From Actinomycetes bacterium (lineage in GTDB: Bacteria > Actinomycetota > Coriobacteriia > WRKU01 > WQUG01), in NCBI GenBank assembly GCA_031272275.1, contig JAISUC010000008.1, positions 1-64,000 of the forward strand: a stretch of DNA of 64,000 bases, read 5' to 3'. How positions within the stretch are numbered: position 1 is the stretch's first letter; each line of letters starts with the position of its first letter. The notes below the pieces were generated by a model. That model was given only the letters and a program-made list of their open reading frames with translations, did no database searches and was not told the origin of the DNA. This document shows, one piece after another, positions 8,042 to 16,705 of the stretch. A program made the translations under genes and the position numbers.

Positions 8042-10345
8042 ATGGAGTTCGAGACGACCAGCATAGATCGCGTCATCGAGACGCTGCAGCGGGGAAATCC
8101 CGGCATTGATGCGCGCGCGGTGCGCACGGCGTATCAGTACGCGGCAACCGCACACGAAGGACAGAAGCGCAAATCGGGCGAGCCCTACATCGTCCACCCG
8201 CTGGCGGCGGCACAAATACTCGCGGAACTGAATATGGATGCGGCGACCATCCAGGCGGCCCTGCTGCACGACGTGGTCGAGGACGTCAAAGGCATCACGC
8301 TGAAAGACATCGAGCGCAAGTTCGGCAAAGAGGTCGCCGGCCTGGTCGACGGTGTGACCAAACTGGGCAATATCGAGGTCGAAAGCCGCGGCGAACAACA
8401 GGCCGAATACATCCGCAAGATGTTCATCGCGATGGCACGCGACGTGCGCGTCATACTGATCAAGCTGGCGGACCGTCTGCATAACATGCGCACGCTGGGC
8501 GCACTGTCGCACGAACGCCAGCTGGACAACGCGCGCGAAACGCTGGATATATTCGCGCCGCTGGCACACCGATTCGGCATCAGCCAAATCAAATGGGAAC
8601 TGGAAGACCTGAGCTTTTCATACCTGTATCCCGAAAAATACGACCAGGTCGCCCGGATGGTGCGCGAATCGCGTGCCGCGCGCGAGGCTTACGGTGACCG
8701 CGTCATGAACGAAATCGCGAGCGAACTGGACCGTGTGGGTATCACCGCGCACATCGCCGGCAGACCCAAACACCTTTATAGCATTTACCAAAAGATGATT
8801 AACCGCGGCAAAGACTTCAGTGAAATCTATGACCTGATAGCGCTGCGCATCATCGTCGATTCGGTCAAAGACGTCTATGGCGCGCTGGGTACCGTCCACA
8901 ATCTGTATAAGCCGATGCCCGGTCGCTTCAAAGACTACGTCGCGATGCCGAAATTCAATATGTACCAATCGTTGCACACGACCGTCATCGGTCCCAGCGG
9001 ACGCCCGCTGGAAATACAGATTCGCACCGAGGAAATGCACCGCCGCGCTGAATACGGCGTCGCCGCCCACTGGCGCTATAAGGAAGGCGGCGTGCCCGAC
9101 GACCTGGACGAACGCCTGGCTTGGTTGCGCCAGATTCTGGAATGGCAGACCGAAACCAAAGACCCCGAAGAATTCATGGACGCGCTGAAAATCGACCTGT
9201 TTGAAGAAGAGGTCTTTGTCTTCACCCCCAAAGGCGACGTCCGCAGCCTGAAACGCGGCAGCACCCCGATCGATTTCGCCTATCAGATTCACACCGAAAT
9301 CGGCCACAAAACGGTGGGCGCAAAGGTCAACGGCAGCATCGTCCCGCTGGCATACCAGCTGGAAACCGGCGATCGCGTGGAAATTCTGACCAACAAAAAC
9401 GCCACGCCCTCGCGCGACTGGCTGGAAATCGTGGCGACCAGCAGCGCGCGCCAAAAAATCCGCTCCTTCCTAGCCAAAACCACCCGCGACAGCGACGTGG
9501 CGCGCGGCCACGATGAGTTCGCGAAAGTCATGCGCAAACACGGCGTCAGCCTGTCGAACCGCAAGGTCGCACACGCCCTGGACCAGGTCGCGGTCGACAT
9601 GCATTTCACCGACGCGGCCGACCTGTACTGCCAAATCGGCAGCTCGAAACTGTCGGCGCGCCTGGTCGGCACCCGCCTGCTGAAACAGCTGTCGAAACTG
9701 GGCGTCATCGACGACGCGAAACTGGCAGCCGCAGGATTGGGAATACCGGGGGGAGTGGGCGCATCCGCAGGACCCGCACATGCCACCCCCGACACGGACG
9801 GTTTCGATCCGGATGTCCCGATGCTCGCCCCGCGCAGCGCGCGCCGACCGAAGCCCACCGGTGGGGGCGTTGTCGTGAAAGGCATCGACGACGTACTGGT
9901 GCGTCTGTCGAAATGCTGCAACCCGGTGCCCGGAGACGAGATCATCGGGTTTGTGACGCGCGGACGGGGCGTGTCGGTGCATCGTGCGACCTGTCCGAAC
10001 GCCAAAGAGCTGCTGGAAAGCCCCGAGCGACTGATCGAGGTCGACTGGGACCGGGGGGCGCACGCGACCTATCATGTCGAGGTGTTCATCCAGGCGCTGG
10101 ATCGGCTGCGCCTGTTACAGGACGTCACCATGCGCGTGGCGGAAAGCGGCGTGAATATCCTGTCCAGTTCGACCACGACGCACAAAGACGGCATCGTGGA
10201 TATGCGCTTTTTGTTTGAAACCGGCGAGATGAGCAATCTGGATGCACTGTTGGCCAGCCTGCGGGCAGTCGAGGGTGTGTTTATGGCGAGGCGTATGTTG
10301 CCGGGCGAAGGGCAGAAGAAAAAGGTCAAGGCAAAAGCAAAATAG
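8042..10345 (+). CDS. Bifunctional (p)ppGpp synthetase/hydrolase, RelA/SpoT homologue
   Basis: A 767-residue long RSH enzyme. Order: HD hydrolase (about 30-200, with ALLHDVVEDV), synthetase (about 230-370, with YQSLHTTVIGP), TGS (about 390-450, VFVFTPKGDVRSLKRG), a conserved Cys-containing segment (RLSKCCNPVPGD) and a C-terminal ACT domain. The synthetase loop reads RFKD, the RxKD signature of bifunctional enzymes. It makes and degrades the alarmone (p)ppGpp during starvation. Start ATG 8042 has no strong ribosome site. A hydrolase gene follows 88 nt later with a dispersed repeat motif between. Usually called rel in actinobacteria. Confidence 0.95.
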   Translation: MEFETTSIDRVIETLQRGNPGIDARAVRTAYQYAATAHEGQKRKSGEPYIVHPLAAAQILAELNMDAATIQAALLHDVVEDVKGITLKDIERKFGKEVAGLVDGVTKLGNIEVESRGEQQAEYIRKMFIAMARDVRVILIKLADRLHNMRTLGALSHERQLDNARETLDIFAPLAHRFGISQIKWELEDLSFSYLYPEKYDQVARMVRESRAAREAYGDRVMNEIASELDRVGITAHIAGRPKHLYSIYQKMINRGKDFSEIYDLIALRIIVDSVKDVYGALGTVHNLYKPMPGRFKDYVAMPKFNMYQSLHTTVIGPSGRPLEIQIRTEEMHRRAEYGVAAHWRYKEGGVPDDLDERLAWLRQILEWQTETKDPEEFMDALKIDLFEEEVFVFTPKGDVRSLKRGSTPIDFAYQIHTEIGHKTVGAKVNGSIVPLAYQLETGDRVEILTNKNATPSRDWLEIVATSSARQKIRSFLAKTTRDSDVARGHDEFAKVMRKHGVSLSNRKVAHALDQVAVDMHFTDAADLYCQIGSSKLSARLVGTRLLKQLSKLGVIDDAKLAAAGLGIPGGVGASAGPAHATPDTDGFDPDVPMLAPRSARRPKPTGGGVVVKGIDDVLVRLSKCCNPVPGDEIIGFVTRGRGVSVHRATCPNAKELLESPERLIEVDWDRGAHATYHVEVFIQALDRLRLLQDVTMRVAESGVNILSSSTTTHKDGIVDMRFLFETGEMSNLDALLASLRAVEGVFMARRMLPGEGQKKKVKAKAK

Positions 10346-10368
10346 GACGCCCGGATGCGACGGGCGCC

Positions 10369-10381
10369 GGGACGTACTCCC
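10369..10381 (+). repeat. GGGACGYRCTCCC motif, intergenic
   Basis: Exact GGGACGTACTCCC with 5' GGCGCC extension and 3' CC, 52 nt before the metallo-hydrolase start. Confidence 0.75.
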
Positions 10382-10433
10382 CCGCAAACCCCACAACGGG
10401 GGAATCGGGGGGAACGGAAAGGATTGAGGTCTG

Positions 10434-11060
10434 ATGAAAATCGATAACGTGGTCGTCGGCGACCTGGACACGAACTGCTGGCTGATTGAAGGGCCGGACG
10501 GCAGCGTGGTGATTATCGACCCGGGTGACGAGGCCGAACGCATTATGGATGCCGTCGCGGGGCGGACGGTGGACGGGGTGTTGCTGACGCACGCGCATTT
10601 CGACCACTTGGGCGCGGCCGACCAGGTGGCAGACGAGGCCGCCAGTTATCTGTATCTGCCCGGGCCCGAGACGCGGCATATGCATCAGCATGTGAACGAG
10701 CGCGTGGCGCGTGACCGGGGGGTTACGGTGCCGATTATAGATTTCTATGCGGCCGACGGCGAGGAACTGCATCTGGCGGGCTTGGTCTTTCGGGTGATGG
10801 TGACGCCGGGGCACACGCCGGGGGCGTCGGGCTATGTGGTGCGCGACCCGGAAGGGGGGCAGCTGCACTATTTCAGCGGCGACACGCTGTTTGCCCACGA
10901 CATCGGCAGGACCGATTTTCCCGGGGGCAGCGAAACCGACATGACCGACAGTTTGGCGCGCATCGCGCGCGAGCTGCCGCCGTCGACGATCGTGTATCCG
11001 GGACACGGACCGACCACCACGATCGCCGAAGAGCTGGCCTTCGGCACGTTACCGTCATAA
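10434..11060 (+). CDS. Metallo-beta-lactamase-fold hydrolase (glyoxalase II-like)
   Basis: A 208-residue MBL-fold enzyme with the metal-binding THAHFDH motif, a distal His in TPGHTPG, Asp in FSGDTLF and a final His in YPGHGPTT, the full set for a dinuclear metal site. Length and the DTNCW start match the hydroxyacylglutathione-hydrolase-like subgroup common in bacteria, although actinobacteria often lack glutathione, so the thioester substrate is uncertain. It starts at ATG 10434 about 11 nt after AAAGGA. A hairpin at 11100-11129 closes the unit. Confidence 0.88.
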   Translation: MKIDNVVVGDLDTNCWLIEGPDGSVVIIDPGDEAERIMDAVAGRTVDGVLLTHAHFDHLGAADQVADEAASYLYLPGPETRHMHQHVNERVARDRGVTVPIIDFYAADGEELHLAGLVFRVMVTPGHTPGASGYVVRDPEGGQLHYFSGDTLFAHDIGRTDFPGGSETDMTDSLARIARELPPSTIVYPGHGPTTTIAEELAFGTLPS

Positions 11061-11099
11061 ACGCCCACCCGCGCCGGACGGTTTGCGGAATAGATTGAT

Positions 11100-11129
11100 C
11101 CGAAAAAAGCTGCAAAGCTTTTTATCGGG
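11100..11129 (+). terminator. Rho-independent-like terminator after the MBL hydrolase
   Basis: CCGAAAAAAGCT and AGCTTTTTATCGGG arms with a GCAA-type loop. The core ATAAAAAGCTTTGCAGC, read on the minus strand, is nearly identical to the hairpin core of the 64-bp repeat at 55169 and 55316, so it may belong to that family. Confidence 0.65.
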
Positions 11130-11208
11130 CAATCGTCATCCGGGGTGGTTACAGCGCGGGTGGTAAGGTTACCCGCGCCGGTTGATTTGCGGAAAGGGGA
11201 CGTAAGCG

Positions 11209-12390
11209 ATGCACTATCGCAACGACAAAGCCGGGCGCGCGCTGTCGGTGCTGGGACTGGGCTGCATGCGTTTCCCGCGCAATCTGGGCAGCATCGACCG
11301 GGCGCGCGCAGGCGAGCTGGTCCAGGCTGCCGTGGACGGCGGCATCAATTACTTGGACACAGCGTACACCTACGCCGGCAGCGAAGAGGCGCTGGGCCAC
11401 ATCCTGGTCGAACGCCGGCTGCGCGACCACGTCTACCTGGCGACCAAGCTGCCGCACGGACGCGTACACAGCACAGACGACGCCGAACGCATCTTCAGCG
11501 AATCCTGCCGGCGCCTGCAGACCGATCACATCGACTATTACCTGATTCATAATATCGCCGACATCACCAGCTGGAACCGCCTGTGCGCGCTGGGTATCCG
11601 CGACTGGCTGGCGCGTGCGCGCGCGGACGGCCGCATCGACCGGGTGGGCTTCAGCTTTCACGGGGCCTCGTCCGCGTTCCCGCAGCTACTGGACGCATAT
11701 GACTGGGATTTCTGCCAGATTCAGTATAACTATTCCAACCCGAACTTCCAGGCCGGTCGCAGCGGCCTGCAGTTGGCTGCCGCCCGCAACATCCCGGTCA
11801 TCGTGATGGAGCCGCTGCTGGGCGGCAAACTGGCCACGGGTCTGCCTGCCCGGTGCAGCCGGTTGTTCGAGGAGTGCGTCCCGGGCCGCAGCCCTGCCGA
11901 CTGGGGTTTGCGCTGGCTGTTCGATCAGCCCGCAGTGACGGTCGTCCTGTCCGGTATGAGCAGCCTGCAGCAACTGACCGAAAACGTGCGCGTGGCAGAC
12001 GCGGCGGCACCCGGCATGCTGACTGATGCCGAACGTGCCGTGTTCGCACCGGTGGTGGCTGCGTTCGAGGAATCGTATAAGGTGCACTGCACCGGCTGCA
12101 ATTACTGTATGCCCTGTCCTGCGGGCGTAAACATTCCGGGCTGCTTTGCGGCGTACAACGCGCGTTATGCCGTGGGACTGGGAACCGGCATGCACCAGTA
12201 TATGACCGGCACGGCGGCGCAGAATCCTGAAACCTATGCGGGCGTGTCACGCTGCACGCGCTGTGGAGCCTGTGTGCCCAAATGCCCGCAGACGATCAAC
12301 ATCCCCGATGAACTGGCACAGGTCAAACGCGTCATGGAGCCCTTCTGGTTCAAACCGCTGACGGCGCTGGTCCGCAAGCTGATGTCTTAG
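11209..12390 (+). CDS. Aldo/keto reductase with C-terminal 4Fe-4S ferredoxin domain
   Basis: A 393-residue protein. Residues 1-285 are an aldo/keto reductase barrel (LGLGCMRFPR, DTAYTYAGSE with the catalytic Asp and Tyr, Lys in LATKLP, His/Asn in IDYYLIHN). From about 290 a cluster CTGCNYCMPCPAGV and then CTRCGACVPKCPQ forms two iron-sulfur sites. This architecture is widespread in anaerobes as putative ferredoxin-linked oxidoreductases of unknown substrate. Start ATG 11209 follows GGAAAGGGGA. The stop codon overlaps the end of the convergent transposase-like gene by four bases, leaving no terminator between them. Confidence 0.88.
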   Translation: MHYRNDKAGRALSVLGLGCMRFPRNLGSIDRARAGELVQAAVDGGINYLDTAYTYAGSEEALGHILVERRLRDHVYLATKLPHGRVHSTDDAERIFSESCRRLQTDHIDYYLIHNIADITSWNRLCALGIRDWLARARADGRIDRVGFSFHGASSAFPQLLDAYDWDFCQIQYNYSNPNFQAGRSGLQLAAARNIPVIVMEPLLGGKLATGLPARCSRLFEECVPGRSPADWGLRWLFDQPAVTVVLSGMSSLQQLTENVRVADAAAPGMLTDAERAVFAPVVAAFEESYKVHCTGCNYCMPCPAGVNIPGCFAAYNARYAVGLGTGMHQYMTGTAAQNPETYAGVSRCTRCGACVPKCPQTINIPDELAQVKRVMEPFWFKPLTALVRKLMS

Positions 12391-13859
12391 TGAATCCGCA
12401 GCGCCCGTACGATGGCCCGTAAATCCCTGCCGCGCGCATGCGGCAACAACTCGCCGTTCGGCAGCGTCGCAAACTCCAGGCGCGACAGCTCGGACATCAC
12501 CCGGTTCCACGAGTAATCGCGCGTCTCATCGTTGCGTCGAATCTCCGCCAGCAGCGCCAGGCGCATCGTCACCGCCAGAAAACCCAGAAATGACGTCCCG
12601 TCCTTGGTCGCCTGGCGCGCAAAGGGCAGCGTCCGATACTCCGGAATCATGCTGACCTGCTCGAACACTTCCTCGAACTGGCGGCGTATCCGATACAGTC
12701 GCGGCACGTAATCGACCGGCAGGTCGGGGTCGTTGGTGGTGTAAGCCCGGTATCCCGCTCCGGCCAGCTCGTCTGCGATCCGTGCCTCGTCGGCGGTCTC
12801 CCCCGCGGCAACCCGCCGAAACAGCGCGCGTTCATAGTCCGCATAATCGTCCGCCGACCAGTAAAACAGCGCGTACCACTGCCGCCCGGCCAGCCCGAAC
12901 TGCACATGCCGCCCGTAATATTCCAACCCCGGCACCCAGTTTTCCGGTCGACGCAGCGGTCCGCCCCAGTCGCGCAACAGCCGTGCGTATTCCGGCATGT
13001 GCTTTGGAAACGGCGCGACAAACCGCGGAGTCTGCGCATCAATCGCCTCCAGCGCCTCGACCGTGACGATCGACTGCCCGAACGCAAATCCGATGTGTTT
13101 CATCCCCAGGTACGCCGAATCGCGCACGACCGCCGCAATCTGCAATGCCTGCGACGGGTAATCAAAGTTCGGCAGCCGGTTGTAATACAGCGGCAACCCC
13201 GTGTCCTTGCCCACAAACGCCCACACGGTATAGCGCGTCGGCCCGGCCTCGACATCGGCCTGCCCCCAGGGCGCGTCCGCCACCGGGTGCGGCGAGGCGA
13301 CATCCAGATTCACGTCGAAACACTGAAAATCCTCTTCCAGACGCAATGCCGCCCAGCGCTTGAAAAACCGCCGCTGTGACCGCTCGGTCAGCGCACTCAG
13401 CACGCCCTCGACCACCGGACTGGTGGCAGACAGCTCAAGCTCGCTGCCATCGCCAAAGCCGCCGTCCGTCCTGCCTGCCGCAGCCAGCCAAAACACCACC
13501 GCCTGGATCTCGCGCCACATCCCCGGCCACGCATCGCGCAGGCAACTGCGCAGCTGAATCCGGCGCGCAACCAGCTCCAGCACCCACGCCAAGCCGTCGG
13601 TCGTCTGTGCATTCTGCCGAATATGCGGGAGTGCGTCCCCCACCCGCGTGCCGACCGGAAACAGCTGCCGATAGCGCGCATTCGGTATCAGGCGGCCGGT
13701 TGCGTGGTCCAGCTTGCCGATCAGCACCGTGTCGCTGGTCGGCTTGCCCTTGCTGTTGCGGTATGACCGCAGGGTATAGTACACGTAGGTCGTGGTGTCG
13801 CTCCGGCGTTTCAGCACGACGCCCTTTTCCGGCATCTCGACGGTATCCAAGCCGCGCAT
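12387..13859 (-). CDS. Transposase-like protein 1 (IS4/IS1634-type fold), catalytic residues eroded
   Basis: A 490-residue intact ORF. The N-terminus (YVYYTLRSYRNSKGKPTS, LIGKLD, GRLIPN) and the middle (TGLPLYYNRLP) match the layout of IS4/IS1634-group DDE transposases. The first Asp may survive (CFDVN), but the position of the second, normally in a FVxDRGF-like motif, reads FAFGQSI, so that Asp is gone. A C-terminal EExFE region could keep the Glu. No terminal inverted repeats or target duplication are visible, and the 3' end overlaps the neighbouring reductase stop. A 25-bp palindrome lies upstream of the start. A paralogue is at 28920. It is likely a non-mobile, perhaps domesticated, derivative; the family call is from pattern recognition only. 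Confidence 0.65.
   Translation of the reverse strand: MRGLDTVEMPEKGVVLKRRSDTTTYVYYTLRSYRNSKGKPTSDTVLIGKLDHATGRLIPNARYRQLFPVGTRVGDALPHIRQNAQTTDGLAWVLELVARRIQLRSCLRDAWPGMWREIQAVVFWLAAAGRTDGGFGDGSELELSATSPVVEGVLSALTERSQRRFFKRWAALRLEEDFQCFDVNLDVASPHPVADAPWGQADVEAGPTRYTVWAFVGKDTGLPLYYNRLPNFDYPSQALQIAAVVRDSAYLGMKHIGFAFGQSIVTVEALEAIDAQTPRFVAPFPKHMPEYARLLRDWGGPLRRPENWVPGLEYYGRHVQFGLAGRQWYALFYWSADDYADYERALFRRVAAGETADEARIADELAGAGYRAYTTNDPDLPVDYVPRLYRIRRQFEEVFEQVSMIPEYRTLPFARQATKDGTSFLGFLAVTMRLALLAEIRRNDETRDYSWNRVMSELSRLEFATLPNGELLPHARGRDLRAIVRALRIH
13627..13639 (-). repeat. GGGACGYRCTCCC motif inside transposase-like gene 1
   Basis: Exact GGGACGCACTCCC on the minus strand, in frame (encodes GDALPH). 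Confidence 0.65.
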
Positions 13860-13917
13860 CCCCTTTCATTGCCCTGCACGTGCGCCCAGGGTAATTCTCT
13901 GCCACGCTCGTTTTCCC

Positions 13918-13942
13918 TGTATAGGATACAGTATCCTATACA
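13918..13942. promoter_or_regulatory. Operator-like palindrome TGTATAGGATAC / GTATCCTATACA
   Basis: Two 12-nt arms, exact reverse complements, around a single A. A further half site GTATAGGATACA is at 13993-14004, and TGTATAGGATA recurs at 30486-30496 upstream of the paralogous gene. The position 59 nt upstream of the minus-strand start suggests autoregulation or protein binding; no binding protein is known. Confidence 0.55.
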
Positions 13943-14010
13943 CAGAATACAAACCCGCAGGTTAAGCGCGGTATCAGACAGGTATTTCGAGCGTATAGGA
14001 TACACTGGAC

Positions 14011-14035
14011 GGGACGTACTCCCCCCGAATATAAT
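14011..14035 (+). promoter_or_regulatory. Repeat motif followed by TATAAT, upstream of the TPR/NHL/cytochrome cluster
   Basis: Exact GGGACGTACTCCC at 14011-14023, run on to six C, then GAA and TATAAT at 14030-14035, about 145 nt before the GTG of the TPR gene. It may be the cluster promoter, with the motif in the spacer/-35 zone. No consensus -35 is seen. Confidence 0.45.
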
Positions 14036-14179
14036 AATTCCCGGAGATTTTTTGCAGGGCGCGAGGGTGGATTTGCTTTCGGCTGATTTCGACCGTCTTC
14101 GGCTGGTTTTCGGCAGACACGCTCGCACGTACGCATACGCACGCACAAACCGACCCGATCAAGTGGAGGAGACACACTT

Positions 14180-15019
14180 GTGACCGACCGTGGGACCTCG
14201 AAACAGTCGACCCCGCACGCGAAAACCGCATCAGCCGCTGCACGTCCCGGACGGCGCATCGCCGTGTCCGCCACCACCGCGTTGCCGCGCGACCCGGCCG
14301 CCGATTTCCTGAAACTCTGCATGGCGCTCGCCGTCATCGGCGCGCTGTTGACCGCAGTCTGCGCATTCGTGTTCCGCGTGCTGGTATTCGACCCGGCACC
14401 CCAAACCATCGCCGCCGCCGACCTGGTGCGCGCCGAATCTGACATCGACGACAACCCGACCGCTGCCAAATACGCCGCCGCCGCCATGGCACAGGCCGAC
14501 GCAGGCGACATCCCGGGCGCCCAGGCCAGGCTCCGCCAGGCGGAAACTCTGAAACTGACCGACGAACAAAACCAGTCGCTCGCCTACGCCGACGCCTACA
14601 TCCTGGCGCTCAGCGGAAACACCGATGCCGCCCTGGCGCGTTATCTGCAGGTCATCGACCTGACCGACAGCGCCTACCAAACCGAGCTGGACAAAGGCGG
14701 CGACATGAACTGGGCGGCCAGCGGTGGGCGCCAGGACAACTGGCTGTATTCCGTGCTGGCATGCGCCGAAATCTATGCCGCGCAACAGGACAACGAAAAC
14801 GCGCTGAAATACTACGACCTGTACCTGGCGGAAAACGCTACGGACGCCGGCACTCTGATTGCCCGCGGCCAGGTCCATTTGGCTGCTGGCGACAACAAAG
14901 CCGCCGCCAAAGACTTCCGGGCCGCACTGAAATACCTGCCGGGTGACGCCGAAGCCACCGCCGGTCTGCAGGCCGCGACCGGCGACACTGGCGACACGAC
15001 CGAAAAACAGGGGGAGTAA
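14180..15019 (+). CDS. Membrane-anchored TPR protein
   Basis: A 279-residue protein from GTG 14180 behind GGAGGAGA. A basic, Ala-rich N-terminus of about 45 residues is followed by one membrane helix (about 46-68, ALAVIGALLTAVCAFVF). The rest is helical, with TPR-like units (AMAQADAGDIPGAQARLRQA; ALKYYDLYLAENATDAGTL; LAAGDNKAAAKDFRAALKYL), and probably lies outside the membrane as a protein-binding scaffold. The next gene starts two nt after the stop and a cytochrome follows, so it may assemble or anchor the electron-transfer proteins. That role is inference from context. Confidence 0.75.
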   Translation: MTDRGTSKQSTPHAKTASAAARPGRRIAVSATTALPRDPAADFLKLCMALAVIGALLTAVCAFVFRVLVFDPAPQTIAAADLVRAESDIDDNPTAAKYAAAAMAQADAGDIPGAQARLRQAETLKLTDEQNQSLAYADAYILALSGNTDAALARYLQVIDLTDSAYQTELDKGGDMNWAASGGRQDNWLYSVLACAEIYAAQQDNENALKYYDLYLAENATDAGTLIARGQVHLAAGDNKAAAKDFRAALKYLPGDAEATAGLQAATGDTGDTTEKQGE

Positions 15020-15020
15020 G

Positions 15021-16493
15021 ATGTCGACACCTACGGATAACTCCCCAAACAATGCGTCGGACGATAGGCTGAACGACATGCCGGACGACAGGGCTTCCCA
15101 AACCACCCCACAGGTTGTGTACGTGCCCGTACCGGTTGCCGCCGACGGCTCCGGCTTTGTGCCGGGTCAGGCGCTGGATCAGGAACAGCTGGCTGAACGC
15201 TATGCTGCACAGCAACAAAACGCACAGCGCCGCCGTCGCCGTCTGCTGGCGGTGTTGCTGGTGCTGTTGATAGTGCTGCTGTTGGCGGCCTGTGGGCTGA
15301 TTTATTACTTGATGACCCCACACACACCGACCCCGGCAAACACCGCCGGTATCAACTGGCAGCGCTCGGTCTATGGCTACGGGGATTCCGCGTCGCAGCT
15401 GCACAACCCGAACGATGTGTCGGTTGCCCCGGGCGGCGGCAGCTTTTGGGTGGCGGACGGGTCACATTTCCGTGTGATCGAATACAACATCAACGGGACC
15501 TTCAAACGGGTCGTGACGCATTTCACGCTGGCGACCAGCACAGTCCCCACCGCACTGGCACAGGCCGACACCAAACCGGCCGACGGCAGATACGAATTCA
15601 ACTATCCCTCGCGCATACTGCAGGCATCCGACGGGACCATTTACGTCGCGGAACAAACCTACAACCAGGTGCTGGTCTTTGATCGCGATTTCCGTCTGCA
15701 ACAGGTGCTGAAGGTCACCAATCCCCAGTCGCTTGCGGTCAATGACGAGCTCCTGGCAATCGGTGGACGCGGAGGCTTCGGCGTCTTTTCCCGCACGGAC
15801 TACACGCTGGTCGGAAAAATCGGCCAGGTCGGCAGCGGTGACGACCAGTTCGACTTGGTCGCCGGTCTGGTGTTGGACGCAGACAACAACGTGTTCGTGT
15901 TGGATACCTATAACAACCGTGTCAGCAAATATGACAGCGTGGGCGACAAGGTCTGGGTGGTACAGCTGGGTGTCGCCGGAAACGGCGGCATCACCGGTGG
16001 ACGTGACGCAGACACCGCCGAGCTCTTGGAAAAATATCCCGGCAACCTGCAAATGCCTATGGGGCTTTGTATGGACGGTGCCGGCCGCCTGGTTATCATC
16101 GATATGTTCGATTTCAGCGTAAACGCCTACAGCGCCACCGACGGCAGCTTCATCAACAAATGGGGCAGCTACGGACGCGACGACGGCTTTTTTGAATACC
16201 CCTCGGCATTGGCCTACGACCTTCAACAGGATGTATTCCTCGAGGCCGAACCTGCACTGGGCCGCGTGCAGCTGTTCCGCGTCGACGGCTCGGCGTCGTC
16301 TGCCCTGCCGGGTCTGCGCAACACGCTGAACCCGCTGTTGACGGCATGCTGTATCCCGTTGCTGCTGATACTGCTGATACTGGCAGCCTACCTGCTCTGG
16401 CGCCGCTATCGCAGGCGTTCTGAGGACGCACAGCGCAACCGGCAGGCTCTTGCCACAGAGGGAACGGACGAAGGAACCCCCGATGCGCCCTAA
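15021..16493 (+). CDS. NHL-repeat beta-propeller membrane protein
   Basis: A 490-residue protein; ATG 15021 follows GGGGGAG and starts one base after the TPR stop. The N-terminus is acidic/polar, then a basic stretch and a membrane helix (about 76-100). The central part (about 120-430) has NHL-type blades (NPNDVSVAPGGGSFWVAD, YPSRILQASDGTIYVAE, NNVFVLDTYNNRVSKYD, YPSALAYD) typical of six-bladed propellers. A second helix at about 445-465 precedes a basic tail. The topology suggests an external propeller held by two helices. Genes for NHL proteins sit next to filament-forming multiheme cytochromes in some bacteria (from memory), which fits the cytochrome 212 nt downstream. Confidence 0.8.
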   Translation: MSTPTDNSPNNASDDRLNDMPDDRASQTTPQVVYVPVPVAADGSGFVPGQALDQEQLAERYAAQQQNAQRRRRRLLAVLLVLLIVLLLAACGLIYYLMTPHTPTPANTAGINWQRSVYGYGDSASQLHNPNDVSVAPGGGSFWVADGSHFRVIEYNINGTFKRVVTHFTLATSTVPTALAQADTKPADGRYEFNYPSRILQASDGTIYVAEQTYNQVLVFDRDFRLQQVLKVTNPQSLAVNDELLAIGGRGGFGVFSRTDYTLVGKIGQVGSGDDQFDLVAGLVLDADNNVFVLDTYNNRVSKYDSVGDKVWVVQLGVAGNGGITGGRDADTAELLEKYPGNLQMPMGLCMDGAGRLVIIDMFDFSVNAYSATDGSFINKWGSYGRDDGFFEYPSALAYDLQQDVFLEAEPALGRVQLFRVDGSASSALPGLRNTLNPLLTACCIPLLLILLILAAYLLWRRYRRRSEDAQRNRQALATEGTDEGTPDAP

Positions 16494-16499
16494 TCCATC

Positions 16500-16538
16500 C
16501 GTCATTGCGAGCCCGCCAACGGCGGGCGCGGCAATCCA
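16500..16538 (+). repeat. CGTCATTGCGAG repeat unit
   Basis: CGTCATTGCGAGCCCGCC with a CCCGCC/GGCGGG hairpin and GCGGCAATCC end, lying between the NHL and cytochrome genes. Confidence 0.75.
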
Positions 16539-16573
16539 TCGTGGCATGGCTACGCCTGCCACGTTGTATGCAA

Positions 16574-16592
16574 GGATGCGCAATGCGCATCC
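16574..16592. repeat. GGATGCGC hairpin
   Basis: GGATGCGC-AAT-GCGCATCC, 8-bp perfect arms; third member of the family at 177 and 7934. Confidence 0.7.
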
Positions 16593-16705
16593 ACATTGCG
16601 GAATTCCCCGACGCAAGTCGGTGACATTTACCATCCCGTCATGGAAAGGAGGTGCATAACACAATGACACACAACAACTCTTATTTACGGAAAGGACAAA
16701 CAACT

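Larger units (their letters stand above)
13860..14179. other. Divergent intergenic region with palindromes and repeat motif
   Basis: This 320-nt region separates transposase-like gene 1 from the electron-transfer cluster. It holds a near-perfect 25-bp palindrome (13918-13942), a third copy of its half site (13993-14004), an exact dispersed motif (14011-14023) and TATAAT (14030-14035). It is probably regulatory for both directions. No ORF is supported. Confidence 0.6.

Noticed and set aside
12387..13859. Active insertion sequence
   Set aside because: No terminal inverted repeats, no target duplication, catalytic Asp missing and the 3' end overlaps a metabolic gene.
15462..16703. 413-codon open frame antisense to the NHL gene
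   Set aside because: No recognisable domains; the NHL blades and two helices on the plus strand are convincing.
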